Below, piece after piece: positions 1 through 8,332 of a stretch of DNA of 51,997 nt; positions within the stretch are counted from its first letter, which is position 1; each line of letters starts with the position of its first letter. The translations under genes and the position numbers were made by a program. Source of the stretch: Bradyrhizobium neotropicale. Lineage in GTDB: Bacteria > Pseudomonadota > Alphaproteobacteria > Rhizobiales > Xanthobacteraceae. The notes beneath the pieces are model-generated. The model was not told the origin of the DNA and ran no database searches. It saw only the letters and a list, made by a program, of their open reading frames with translations. Location of the stretch: positions 1 through 51,997 of the forward strand of contig NZ_LSEF01000051.1 in NCBI RefSeq assembly GCF_001641695.1. The letters run 5' to 3'.

Positions 1-3000
1 CGGGCTAAACGTTCCATCCGGAGGTGGCGGCGGCGGCGCCGGTCTTGGCGGCGGCGTCTTCGTTGGCGCGGGAGGCGCGTTGACGATCCGGGGCGGCTCG
101 ATCGGCGGCAACTCGGCTGTCGGCGGTCTCGGCGGCGCGTCCTACACCAGTGCCAGTGCGGGCACGAACGGGCAGGGCATCGGTTCGGGCCTCTTCGCGG
201 CCTCGCCGAACGTCACCCTTGCGCCTCTACAGGGCGACACGTTGACCATCTCGGACACGATCGGGGGTGCAGGCGTCGGCGTCATCCATGTCGCGGGAGC
301 CGGCAACGTCACGCTGTCGGGCGCCATTACCGGCACCACAATCGACATCTCCAACACCGGCACCGTGTCGCTGCCGGCCAGTGATCTCATCAACGATTCC
401 GTCTCGCTGTCGGGCTCGGCGCACATCACGCTGGCGAACAAGATCACGGGCGGCGGTACCATCAGCACATCTGGCACGTCGGTGCTGACCATCACCGGAA
501 ACAATCTGCTGACCGGTGGCATGGTGTTGAGCGGCAGCAGCACCATCGATCTCGCCTCGGTGAATTCGATCGGCAGCGGCGTCATCACCTTCATGCCGAA
601 TTCCGGCGCGACCCTGGTCATCGAAGCGGGCGTGACGGTGTCCAACCAGATCAACGGCTTCAACCCGGGCGATACGATCAAGCTGGCCGGCTTTGCCGCC
701 AATGCGACGGCGACGCTGGGCGCCAACAACGTCCTGACCGTCACTGACGGCGTCCATTCCGTCGATCTGCATCTCAATCCCGGCCTCAATCTCTCGCTGT
801 TCACGTTCGACGTCACCGCCTACAGCGGTGGCGTGATGGTGACGGATCGCGTGCCGTTCGGGATCACCGGCGTGGTTGGCCAGCCAGTCTACGGCAGCGG
901 CGTCGAACTGCGCGGCACGGCCGCCCCGGGCACCACGGTCACGATCATCGCCAATGGCGGCTCGACCGTTCTGGGCACCGGCATCGTCGACGGCAATGGC
1001 AATTTCGATGTCATCACCTCGCCGCTCGCCGACGGCGTCTACACATTCCAGGCGGTATCGCAGACGGGAACGTCGTCGCAGACATCAGCCGGATTCGCGG
1101 TCAATGTCCTTCCGAGCGCACCGGTGATCACGACGCAGATCGGCCATCCGATCAACGGCGACACCGTCGAGCTGAAGGGCACTGCGCTGCCCAACCAGAC
1201 GATCAAGCTGTATCTCGACGGCAGCTCGACCGCGTTCGCGACCGGCACTGCGGACGCGAACGGCAATTTCGACATCGTCACGCCGGCATTGATCGACGGC
1301 AGCCATACGATCCGGGCAACCGAGACCGACAGCCTGGGCCTTGTGAGCCCGCTGTCGGCCGGCTTCATCGTCAACGTCAATCCGACCGTGCCCACGATCA
1401 CAGCCGTGGTGAATAGCCCCTTCAATGGCGGGCCGATCGAGGTGAGGGGGACGGGCGAAGCCAACCGGATCATCAAGATCTTTGCCGACGGCGGCACGAC
1501 CGTGATCGGCACCGGCAACACCGATGGCAGCGGCCATTTCGATTTCACGACAACGTCGGGGCTTTCTAACGGCGTCCACACGCTGACGGCAGTCACCTTC
1601 GACGCTTCGAACCTGTCCAGCACGGCGTCGAACAGCTTCTCGGTCAATGTCGTCCCGTCGGCGCCGGTCATCACCACGCTGGTCGGTCAACCCGACAATG
1701 GCGGCACCATCGAGGTCAAGGGCACGGGCCAGCCCAACCAGACCGTCACGCTCTATGCCGATGGCGGTGCGACGCCGGTCGGCACCGGCGTCACCGACGC
1801 CACCGGACATTTCGACATCACGACGACGCTGATCTTTGCCGACGGCGTGCATCGCCTGACCGCGACGGCGACCGATTCCTCCAATTTCGTCAGCCCGGTG
1901 TCGTCGCAATTCGCCGTCAACGTGATTCCGGACACGCCGGTCATCTCGGCGGTGCTTCCCGTCTCCGGCACCACGCAGCGCATCGAGGTGCAGGGCACCG
2001 GCGAGGTCGGCGAGACGATCAAGCTGTTCGCCGACGGCAGCACGACGGTGCTGGCCACCGGGGTGGTCGATGCGACCGGCCATTTCGACATCTTCGCCAA
2101 TATCCTCGGCGGCGCGCATACCATCCGTGCCACCGAAACCAACGCCGCCAACCTGGTCAGTGTGATCTCCGGCGGTATGTCGGTCAATGTCACGCCCAAT
2201 GCGCCAGCGATCACCGCGCTGGTCGGCCAGCCGATCAACGGCACCACCGTAACAGTGAAGGGCACGGCCCAGCACGTCGGCGGCACCATCACGCTTTACG
2301 CCGATGGCGGCGCGACGGCGGTCGGCACCGGCACGGTTGCCGCCAACGGCACGTTCTCGATCACGACCAGCGTGACGTTCGCCGATGCCGTGCACACCTT
2401 CACCGCGACCGAAACCGATGACGGCGTCGCAAGCGCGCTGTCGCCGGCATACACCGTCAACGTCAATCCGATCGCGCCCACGATCACCGCGCAGATCGGA
2501 ACGGCGGTGGAGGGCGGTGCGCTCGAGTTCGTCGGGACGGGCGAAGTCGGCAACTCCGTGACGATCACCTTGGGCGGCGCCACCATTGGTTCGGGAATCG
2601 TCGATGCCACTGGGCATTTCGACATCACGACGATTTCGGGCTTGAACCCCGGCCTCCAAACCGTGTCGGTGACCGAGACCAACGCGGCTCATCTTACCAG
2701 CAGCGCGTCGAGCTTCGTTGCGACGGTTGCGCCAGTCGCGCCGGTCATCACATCGGTGGTTTCGGTCGACGATCCCGGCGGGCGCGTCGAGGCGTTCGGT
2801 ACCGGCAAGGTGGGTGACACCATCACGCTGTATGCGGATGGCGGCACCACCGCGATCGGCTCCGGTACGGTGGACCAGACCGGCCACTTCGCGATCTATT
2901 CGACCAATGGCCTCGCGCTCGGCGACGGCGCTCACGCGATCACGGCGACGCAGACGCTGGTGAACGGCGCGGGCTCGGCGACCAGCGCAGCATCGGCGGC

Positions 3001-5410
3001 CGCTAACGTGAATGTGGCGACGACCGCCACCAGCTTTACGATCACGTCGGCTGCGGACCTTGCGGCGGACATCGCGGCGATCGATCTGACCGGCGCGTAT
3101 TCGCACGCCAATACGCATTACACGTTCAACATCGTCGGCGACCTCGTCCTGAACTCACAGCTCGCAGCTTTCAATCTCGCCTCGGGCGATACGCTGAGCA
3201 TCCACGGCAATGCCCACACGCTGGACGCCCACGGACTTCCTGGCCTGTTCGTCTATTCCGGTACGATCGACATCGATAATCTCGGCGTCATCAACGCGGT
3301 CGCCAGGGGCGGTGACTCCGCAAGCGGTGGCGGTGGCGGCGCGGGACTTGGCGGTGGCCTCTTCATCGCCTCGGGTGGCGCGGTCACGCTCGACAATGTC
3401 AGCTTTGCACATGATCGGGCGATCGGCGGCAATGGACACTATTCCCTTGGTTTTGCTGCCGGCGGCGGCGGCATGGGCGGCACGGGCAACGGCAATGGCG
3501 GCGGCGGCGTCGGCCTCGCCGCATCCGGCGGGACCTACTCCGGTTATAGTCCCGGTCGCGGCATCGTCGTCGGCGCGGCGCCCGGCGGCGGCGCGGGTGG
3601 TGCCAATGGTGGCGGTGGCGTCACTGGCACCAATTGGTATGGCAGCGGTTTCTACGGCTATGTCGGCGGCGCTGGTGGCGGCATCGGTGGCAGTGCGGGT
3701 ACCGCCTCGTCGGCTGGCGCAGGCGGTTTTGGCGGTGGCGGTGGCGGCGGTGTCGTTAGCCCTGTTGATTTCACCGGTAGCGCCGGCGGTGCCGGCGGGT
3801 TCGGCGGCGGTGGCGGCGCTTCAATACGGGGCGCGGGCGGCACCGGCGGCTTCGGCGGTGGCGGTGGCGCCGGCTACTCTAGCTCCGGCGATGCGGCCGG
3901 CGGTTTCGGTGCTGGACGCGGCTCGGCCAGCTATCAATCGGGCGGCGGCGGCCTCGGCGCGGGCGGCGCGATCTTCGTCCAGGAAGGTGGCTCGCTGACC
4001 TTCGGCGGCAGCGGTGGCGCCCATGACAACAGCGTTGCCGGTGGTTCGGGCTCGAATGCCGCTCACAATTCCGGATCGGGCCTCGGCAGCGGCATCTTCC
4101 TCCAGGGCAACCAGACCATCACCTTCGCTCCCGATGCGACGCACATCATCACGATCAGCGACGTGATCGCCGACATGACCGGCTCGCACGATGCCAGCGG
4201 CCAGACCGGCGCGGGACATCTGGTGCTCGATGGCGACGGAACGCTGGTGCTGGGAACGACGAATACGTTCACCGGCGGCATCACGATCGAGAACGGTACG
4301 CTCGACCTCACCGCACACGGCGCGGCCGGCTCCGGCGCGATCGACTTCTCGGCGGCGGGCCATGCTGCGCTGGAGTTCAACGCCGCCAATGCGCCGGTCA
4401 ACGCGATCGAGCATTTCGGCACGCGTGACCAGATCGTCGTCGACGGCTTCCATGCCGCGAGCGACAGCTACAGCAACGGCGTGCTGGTGCTGAGCGGCGC
4501 GAGTGGATCGGTCAGCCTTGCGGTGACCGGCGACGACATCGCTTCGCTTTCGGACTTCCAGTTCACCTACGACGCTGCGGCCAACACCACGACCGTCACC
4601 GCGGGACCGGATCGCTCGGGCAACGACGTGATCCATTACGGTAGCGGCGCGCATAGTCTCACTGGCGGGACGGGGGACGACGTGTTCTTCTTCCGCGGCA
4701 GCGATCTTGCGGCAGGCGTGACCGACAAGATTACCGACTTCTCCTGGGCAACCGGCAGCAACGAGCACGACCGCATCCATATCGAAGGCGTCGATCCCAA
4801 TTCGGTGTCGGTCTCGACGGTCAATGGCGGCCACGACACCGACATCGCGATCACCGTCACCGGCGGCACGGCCCATATCCTGGTGCAGGGCGTCGGCTCA
4901 GGCCCGCTGCAAATCGAATTCCAGAACACGACGCCCACGGATGATGCGCATCTGAACACGCTGCTGACGCCATCGACGGTGAACGAGACGGTCGCCAGTT
5001 TCAATCTCGGCGCCAACGCGCCTTACGCCAGGTCCTTGGTCAGCTATGACGCAAATGGCGCCATGGTCGCGCAGGACGTCACCAACAATGACGGCTCGCA
5101 CACGGTCACCGTGCAGGGCGCCAACGCCGCACTCACGGCCTCGGGTGCGAACGATACATACGTGTTCCAGTTCAATTCGCAGGCGGCAGCCACAGCGACC
5201 ATCGGCAATTTCGACGTGGCGCACGACGTGCTGCAACTCAGCCAGTCGACTTACGCGAACGCGGCGGCAGCGCTGGCTGCGATCACCGCCGACCCCCACA
5301 ATGCCGGCAACCCGGCCGACACTACCATCGCGCTCGACGCCCTTCACACGGTCACGCTGATCGGTGTCAACCCGAACCTGCTGCAGCAGCGGGATTTTCT
5401 GGTAGTCTAG
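1..5410 (+). CDS. Giant secreted Ig-repeat / glycine-rich beta-helix adhesin with RTX-like C-terminus (5' end outside window)
   Basis: The frame is open from base 2 to the TAG at 5408-5410, about 1,802 codons, with no credible start inside the window, so the N-terminus lies upstream. Visible order: a glycine-rich/beta-helix segment (2-850), eight tandem Ig-like domains of about 90 residues (850-3010), a second beta-helix and glycine-rich block (3030-4100), an autotransporter-style repeat segment (4200-4600), an RTX-like GGTGDD motif near 4665, and a C-terminal module ending in hydrophobic DFLVV (5197-5407). RTX-like motifs plus a hydrophobic C-terminal end are typical of type I secretion substrates, so export to the cell surface is inferred; no translocator barrel or secretion gene is visible here. 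A role in adhesion or biofilm is likely from the architecture. A sulfotransferase gene follows after 30 bp. Large ORFs on the opposite strand are composition shadows. Confidence 0.85.
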   Translation, partial: GLNVPSGGGGGGAGLGGGVFVGAGGALTIRGGSIGGNSAVGGLGGASYTSASAGTNGQGIGSGLFAASPNVTLAPLQGDTLTISDTIGGAGVGVIHVAGAGNVTLSGAITGTTIDISNTGTVSLPASDLINDSVSLSGSAHITLANKITGGGTISTSGTSVLTITGNNLLTGGMVLSGSSTIDLASVNSIGSGVITFMPNSGATLVIEAGVTVSNQINGFNPGDTIKLAGFAANATATLGANNVLTVTDGVHSVDLHLNPGLNLSLFTFDVTAYSGGVMVTDRVPFGITGVVGQPVYGSGVELRGTAAPGTTVTIIANGGSTVLGTGIVDGNGNFDVITSPLADGVYTFQAVSQTGTSSQTSAGFAVNVLPSAPVITTQIGHPINGDTVELKGTALPNQTIKLYLDGSSTAFATGTADANGNFDIVTPALIDGSHTIRATETDSLGLVSPLSAGFIVNVNPTVPTITAVVNSPFNGGPIEVRGTGEANRIIKIFADGGTTVIGTGNTDGSGHFDFTTTSGLSNGVHTLTAVTFDASNLSSTASNSFSVNVVPSAPVITTLVGQPDNGGTIEVKGTGQPNQTVTLYADGGATPVGTGVTDATGHFDITTTLIFADGVHRLTATATDSSNFVSPVSSQFAVNVIPDTPVISAVLPVSGTTQRIEVQGTGEVGETIKLFADGSTTVLATGVVDATGHFDIFANILGGAHTIRATETNAANLVSVISGGMSVNVTPNAPAITALVGQPINGTTVTVKGTAQHVGGTITLYADGGATAVGTGTVAANGTFSITTSVTFADAVHTFTATETDDGVASALSPAYTVNVNPIAPTITAQIGTAVEGGALEFVGTGEVGNSVTITLGGATIGSGIVDATGHFDITTISGLNPGLQTVSVTETNAAHLTSSASSFVATVAPVAPVITSVVSVDDPGGRVEAFGTGKVGDTITLYADGGTTAIGSGTVDQTGHFAIYSTNGLALGDGAHAITATQTLVNGAGSATSAASAAANVNVATTATSFTITSAADLAADIAAIDLTGAYSHANTHYTFNIVGDLVLNSQLAAFNLASGDTLSIHGNAHTLDAHGLPGLFVYSGTIDIDNLGVINAVARGGDSASGGGGGAGLGGGLFIASGGAVTLDNVSFAHDRAIGGNGHYSLGFAAGGGGMGGTGNGNGGGGVGLAASGGTYSGYSPGRGIVVGAAPGGGAGGANGGGGVTGTNWYGSGFYGYVGGAGGGIGGSAGTASSAGAGGFGGGGGGGVVSPVDFTGSAGGAGGFGGGGGASIRGAGGTGGFGGGGGAGYSSSGDAAGGFGAGRGSASYQSGGGGLGAGGAIFVQEGGSLTFGGSGGAHDNSVAGGSGSNAAHNSGSGLGSGIFLQGNQTITFAPDATHIITISDVIADMTGSHDASGQTGAGHLVLDGDGTLVLGTTNTFTGGITIENGTLDLTAHGAAGSGAIDFSAAGHAALEFNAANAPVNAIEHFGTRDQIVVDGFHAASDSYSNGVLVLSGASGSVSLAVTGDDIASLSDFQFTYDAAANTTTVTAGPDRSGNDVIHYGSGAHSLTGGTGDDVFFFRGSDLAAGVTDKITDFSWATGSNEHDRIHIEGVDPNSVSVSTVNGGHDTDIAITVTGGTAHILVQGVGSGPLQIEFQNTTPTDDAHLNTLLTPSTVNETVASFNLGANAPYARSLVSYDANGAMVAQDVTNNDGSHTVTVQGANAALTASGANDTYVFQFNSQAAATATIGNFDVAHDVLQLSQSTYANAAAALAAITADPHNAGNPADTTIALDALHTVTLIGVNPNLLQQRDFLVV
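850..3010 (+). repeat. Eight tandem Ig-like domain repeats in adhesin 1
   Basis: Domain starts fall near 850, 1119, 1388, 1660, 1933, 2200, 2473 and 2737, a period of about 264-273 bp (88-91 residues). Each unit opens with a P-x-I-T-x-x-V/I-G strand, continues with V-x-V/L-x-G-T-G/A, a D-G-G/S-x-T-x-x-x-x-G-T-G hairpin, a N/T-G-x-F-D-I strand and a G-x-H-T-x-x-A-T-x-T strand, and ends in V-N-V. This is the pattern of bacterial Ig-like domains in surface and type I secreted proteins. Spacing and most motifs are kept while sequence drifts, so the array is old rather than newly amplified. Confidence 0.85.
3310..4070 (+). repeat. Low-complexity glycine-rich coding tract
   Basis: This in-frame segment of adhesin 1 is dominated by GGN codons, with runs such as GGFGGGGG separated by small residues (A, S, T, N) and occasional aromatic residues. 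It interrupts a beta-helix-like segment and resembles the shorter glycine-rich stretch at the left edge of the window (bases 25-80). It may be a flexible or polyproline-II-like spacer. The resemblance to mycobacterial PGRS proteins is compositional only. Confidence 0.8.
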
Positions 5411-5440
5411 TCACGAATCTTCCGTCAGGTTTGCAGGATC

Positions 5441-6256
5441 ATGCAAGGCGATATCCATTTCATCTCCGGACTTCCGCGCGCGGGCTCGACGCTGCTGTCG
5501 GCCATATTGCGACAGAACCCGCGCTTTCGTGCCGGGATGACTGGACCGGTCGGCTCGCTGGTCGACGGCATGCTGCGCAGCATGAGCATGAGCAACGAGA
5601 CCGCGATCTTCATCACCGACGAGCAGCGCCGCGACCTCATCAAGGCGATCTTCTCGACCTATTACGCCGATCTGCCGAAAGGGCACGTGGTTTTCGACAC
5701 CAACCGCAATTGGTGCGCGCGGCTGCCACTGATCACCGAGCTGTTTCCGCGCGCCAAGGTGATCTGCTGCGTACGCCACATTCCCTGGATCCTGGATTCG
5801 GTCGAGCGGCTCATTCGCAGGAACAAGTATCAGCCGTCGGGCATCTTCAATTTCGAGCCGGGCGGCACGGTGTATTCGCGCGTGGAAGGTTTGGCGGCGC
5901 CGAACGGCATGGTCGGCTTTGCCTGGAATGCGCTGCGCGAAGCGTTTTGCGGCGAACAGACCGCCTGCCTGCTGGCGCTGACCTACGAGACGCTGACCAG
6001 CCAGCCGGAACGGGCGATCGCGGCGGTCTACGAGTTCATCGGCGAGAAGCCGTTCGCGCATGATTTCCAGAACATCGAGTTCGACGCCGAAGAGTTCGAC
6101 CGCAGGATCGGTACGCCCGGTCTGCACAAGGTTGGCAAGCGCGTGGAATCCCCGGGTCGCAAAACCGTGCTGCCGGGCGATCTCTGGCGCAAATACGAGA
6201 ACGATGCGTTCTGGGGCGACCCCGCGCGCAACCCGAACCAGGTGAGGGTGATCTAG
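5441..6256 (+). CDS. PAPS-dependent sulfotransferase family protein
   Basis: This 271-residue protein would transfer sulfate from PAPS to a hydroxyl or tyrosine acceptor in the cytoplasm. The 5'-phosphosulfate loop GLPRAGSTLL lies at residues 10-19. The 3'-phosphate-binding motif follows as C-V-R-H-I-P-W-I-L-D-S, with Arg112 and Ser120 at the canonical eight-residue spacing. Length and motif order fit small bacterial sulfotransferases. No signal peptide is seen. The ATG at 5441 is preceded by a short AGGA and is the first usable start after the adhesin stop 30 bp upstream, so co-transcription is likely. A hairpin terminator lies 70 bp downstream. The acceptor is unknown; the adhesin, a surface glycan or a small metabolite are all possible. 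Confidence 0.85.
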   Translation: MQGDIHFISGLPRAGSTLLSAILRQNPRFRAGMTGPVGSLVDGMLRSMSMSNETAIFITDEQRRDLIKAIFSTYYADLPKGHVVFDTNRNWCARLPLITELFPRAKVICCVRHIPWILDSVERLIRRNKYQPSGIFNFEPGGTVYSRVEGLAAPNGMVGFAWNALREAFCGEQTACLLALTYETLTSQPERAIAAVYEFIGEKPFAHDFQNIEFDAEEFDRRIGTPGLHKVGKRVESPGRKTVLPGDLWRKYENDAFWGDPARNPNQVRVI

Positions 6257-6324
6257 GGAAGGGTACGAATACCTCGGATTCTGCGCCCGCCGGCCGATTC
6301 AACCAAACCTCATCTCGACTTAGG

Positions 6325-6358
6325 AACCGCCACCGCCGGCAACCGGCCGGTGGCGGTT
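6325..6358 (+). terminator. Hairpin terminator after the sulfotransferase gene
   Basis: The arms AACCGCCACCG (6325-6335) and CGGTGGCGGTT (6348-6358) are a perfect 11-bp inverted repeat with a 12-nt loop that can itself pair through CCGG. It is followed by CTACTTT, a weak T-rich tract. It sits 68 bp after the sulfotransferase stop and probably ends the adhesin-sulfotransferase transcript. Confidence 0.7.
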
Positions 6359-6406
6359 CTACTTTGCATGGGGTTGTTTTGCAGATTTTGTCTGAAGCGA
6401 GGCGCC

Positions 6407-6515
6407 CTAGCACCCCTTGGGAATCCAGATATTCAATGCGCCGGTATCCAGTTTGACCGGAATGAGACCCTCGGCAAAGAAGGCGTCTGCGATGCGCTGC
6501 TGCTCCGACAGGCCG
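6407..6515 (-). pseudogene. C-terminal remnant of a sulfonate/taurine-type (SsuA-like) binding protein
   Basis: On the minus strand, about 36 residues before a stop at 6407 read LSEQQRIADAFF followed by AEGLIPVKLD. From memory of the family, this is the usual C-terminal signature of aliphatic-sulfonate ABC binding proteins. Upstream codons in the same frame lose the resemblance, and no other part of such a protein is visible nearby. It is best read as a decayed gene end. The adjacent stretch to 6618 shows no other gene. Confidence 0.45.
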
Positions 6516-6618
6516 GGCGCGGTGACAGCGCTTCCCCCTGCGGACTTGGTGCTGATGCCGAGCATAAGGCCCTCGCTTCCGGCCGGAAGCCGCGTAAGAT
6601 GCTTGCGAGGAAACAAGC

Positions 6619-7227
6619 ATGCAACGTGAAGTTATCCTGCAGAAAATTGAAATGGCCGAAACAACTGACGAGTTGTCGGGCTTTCTACGCCAATGGAGGA
6701 GTGAGCTTGGGCTTTCCCACCTCGTGTATCACGCGGTGTCGGTGCCTGCTTTCGAGAAATCGAACGCGCTGCTTCTGTTGACCTATGACGACGCGTGGGT
6801 CCAGCGATACGTGCAGCGCGACTACTTCCAGATCGACCCCGTGGTGCGCGCCGGGCGCGCGGGATTTCTACCGATCGACTGGATGAGGCTGGACCACCAC
6901 ACCAAGGAGGCGCGGCACTTCTTTGCCGAAGCCGCCAGCTATGGCGTCGGCCGTCACGGCATCACCCTTCCGATTCGCGGGCCTGCCGGCGAACGGGCGT
7001 TGCTCACGGTCAACGCTAACGTCGATGACGAGCACTGGCATCGCTGGCGGTTCAACTATGTTCACGAGGTCCAACTCCTCGCCCACTTCTTCCATGACCG
7101 TGCCATGCCCGTCGACCCTCCTTACGTCAGCATCATCTGCGGCCCGTTCCGCTTTAACGCTTTCTTCATCGATATCGCGATTTCTATTGTATCTTCGCAG
7201 GTTGTTGAGTGGCGTCCTTGCAACTAG
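6619..7227 (+). CDS. LuxR-type autoinducer-binding domain protein lacking the DNA-binding domain
   Basis: This is a 202-residue protein. Residues 10-165 match the acyl-homoserine-lactone-binding domain of LuxR-family quorum-sensing regulators: an early LSHLVYHAV strand, a W-x-x-x-Y-x-x-x-D-Y-F-Q-I-D-P-V motif, the F-L-P-I-D-W segment, and a G-R-H-G-I-T-L-P-I-R-G core. A full regulator would continue with about 70 residues of LuxR helix-turn-helix. Here the sequence after HFFHDRAM turns into about 35 unrelated hydrophobic residues and stops. No HTH is found in the other frames before the next gene. No luxI-type synthase is nearby. It is either a truncated remnant or a ligand-binding-only antagonist. 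The ATG at 6619 has a weak upstream site (AGGAAACAAGC). Confidence 0.75.
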   Translation: MQREVILQKIEMAETTDELSGFLRQWRSELGLSHLVYHAVSVPAFEKSNALLLLTYDDAWVQRYVQRDYFQIDPVVRAGRAGFLPIDWMRLDHHTKEARHFFAEAASYGVGRHGITLPIRGPAGERALLTVNANVDDEHWHRWRFNYVHEVQLLAHFFHDRAMPVDPPYVSIICGPFRFNAFFIDIAISIVSSQVVEWRPCN

Positions 7228-7264
7228 TATCAGAAAAACTGCTTCTGCTTGGAAAGGTTGCGCC

Positions 7265-7954
7265 ATGAGTTCGATCACTGCGACGAACAGTTCGACGTCC
7301 AATATTCTGACTTCGCTGCTTGATCCAACTTTGTCTGCCGCGCCGGGGTCGGCCTCAGCTTCGACTCAATCGTCGGCGCCGACGACGTCGAGCGATCCGG
7401 TCGACGTGCTCGACCTCTCGGACCGCGCGAAGCAAATTCTTGCACGCGCAAATCTCGAGCAGGCAGCTGCCGACAAGTTGAGTGGGTTCCTTCAATCCTT
7501 GAAAGGTCCTGATGCTAAGAGCACTGCCTCTCACGACGGCTCAAAGGGACAAGGCTCACTGTTCAAGAAGTTGAGAGGGCGCGCGCAAGACAGCTCGGAC
7601 AAGACAACGTGGACCGCGGGATCGAGAGCTGGAGACGCGTCAATATCAGATGCCGACTTCATTGCGAAATACAAGGACGCCCTTGAGGGAAGCTTGGCAG
7701 GATTTCCACCTGACAAGCTAGCAGCCCTGCAATCGGCCATCAGCAATGGCACTCTGAAATTCCAGAAAGGGTCGGAGGTGGAGGGTTACAACACCAGGAC
7801 GACCGTCACTTACAGTGTTGGGCCAGGCGGCGGCCAGGGTATGTCGACATCCGGATACAGGCCACCGACCGGCGCCGTCAAAGAGGCAATCGACTCTGGA
7901 AATGCTGTCGGGCTCTGGACCGAAGATCGCGGAGACGTATACGTTACCTGGTGA
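7265..7954 (+). CDS. Hypothetical protein, Ser/Thr-rich N-terminus
   Basis: A 229-residue protein that I do not recognise. The ATG at 7265 follows GGAAAGG at a good distance and is preferred over far-upstream starts that would overlap the LuxR-like gene. The first 45 residues are rich in S, T and A. A D-V-L-D-L-S-D-R-A motif follows at about 45-55, then charged and helical segments, and a C-terminal part (about 150-229) with YSVGPGGGQG and a final V-Y-V-T-W. No membrane segment or signal peptide is evident. The D-x-L-D-L-S motif with a Ser-rich N-terminus resembles small proteins found beside flagellar or secretion loci in rhizobia, but this is only a hint. Base composition is slightly less G/C-biased than its neighbours. 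Confidence 0.6.
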   Translation: MSSITATNSSTSNILTSLLDPTLSAAPGSASASTQSSAPTTSSDPVDVLDLSDRAKQILARANLEQAAADKLSGFLQSLKGPDAKSTASHDGSKGQGSLFKKLRGRAQDSSDKTTWTAGSRAGDASISDADFIAKYKDALEGSLAGFPPDKLAALQSAISNGTLKFQKGSEVEGYNTRTTVTYSVGPGGGQGMSTSGYRPPTGAVKEAIDSGNAVGLWTEDRGDVYVTW

Positions 7955-7999
7955 TGGCACCCAGCTCTCCACGCTCGTGATGCAGGTGAGGGCCGGACG

Positions 8000-8332
8000 A
8001 TGACAGTGCCAATGCGCGCAATACTGGCGATGGTGGTTCTGAGTCTGGTCCGCGTGACCATGGCCCAGACGCAAGAGCAACCTCCAACCTTGCTACCGCC
8101 TGTCACGGTGAAACCGCCCTCGCATGTTCTGGAGCCCGAAGACCCTCATGGAGGCAGCGGAACCGGAGCGGGGACGAGCGGCAAGAAAGAAGACGGCAAG
8201 GCACTCGAACAATTGAACCGCGACCTCAAGCGCAAGGTGGATGAGGTCAACCCAACCACCAACAATCGTGCGCGATCAAGCCATTGTTGGCTCTCAATAC
8301 AGAGGGCCATGGCGGCCCATGCTTTTTGCTGA
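8000..8332 (+). CDS. Small exported proline-rich hypothetical protein
   Basis: A 110-residue ORF beginning with a likely signal peptide (basic start, then about 15 hydrophobic residues ending V-T-M-A-Q around position 23). A proline-rich segment with L-L-P-P-V-T-V-K-P-P follows, then a glycine-rich stretch and a short charged helix (E-Q-L-N-R-D-L-K-R-K-V). The last 20 or so residues look unrelated and end in a Cys, so the gene may be frameshifted or read-through at its 3' end. It starts 45 bp after the previous gene behind GAGGGCC, which suggests co-transcription. No function can be assigned. Confidence 0.45.
   Translation: MTVPMRAILAMVVLSLVRVTMAQTQEQPPTLLPPVTVKPPSHVLEPEDPHGGSGTGAGTSGKKEDGKALEQLNRDLKRKVDEVNPTTNNRARSSHCWLSIQRAMAAHAFC

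Noticed and set aside
1085..3118. 677-residue minus-strand ORF opposite the adhesin 1 Ig array
   Set aside because: It is an Arg/Asp-rich reading of the strongly biased plus-strand gene, without motifs. The plus strand has clear repeated domains.
3310..4070. PE_PGRS-like glycine tract suggesting mycobacterial origin
   Set aside because: No PE domain is seen, and the surrounding genes are alphaproteobacterial. Glycine-rich tracts also occur in rhizobial adhesins.
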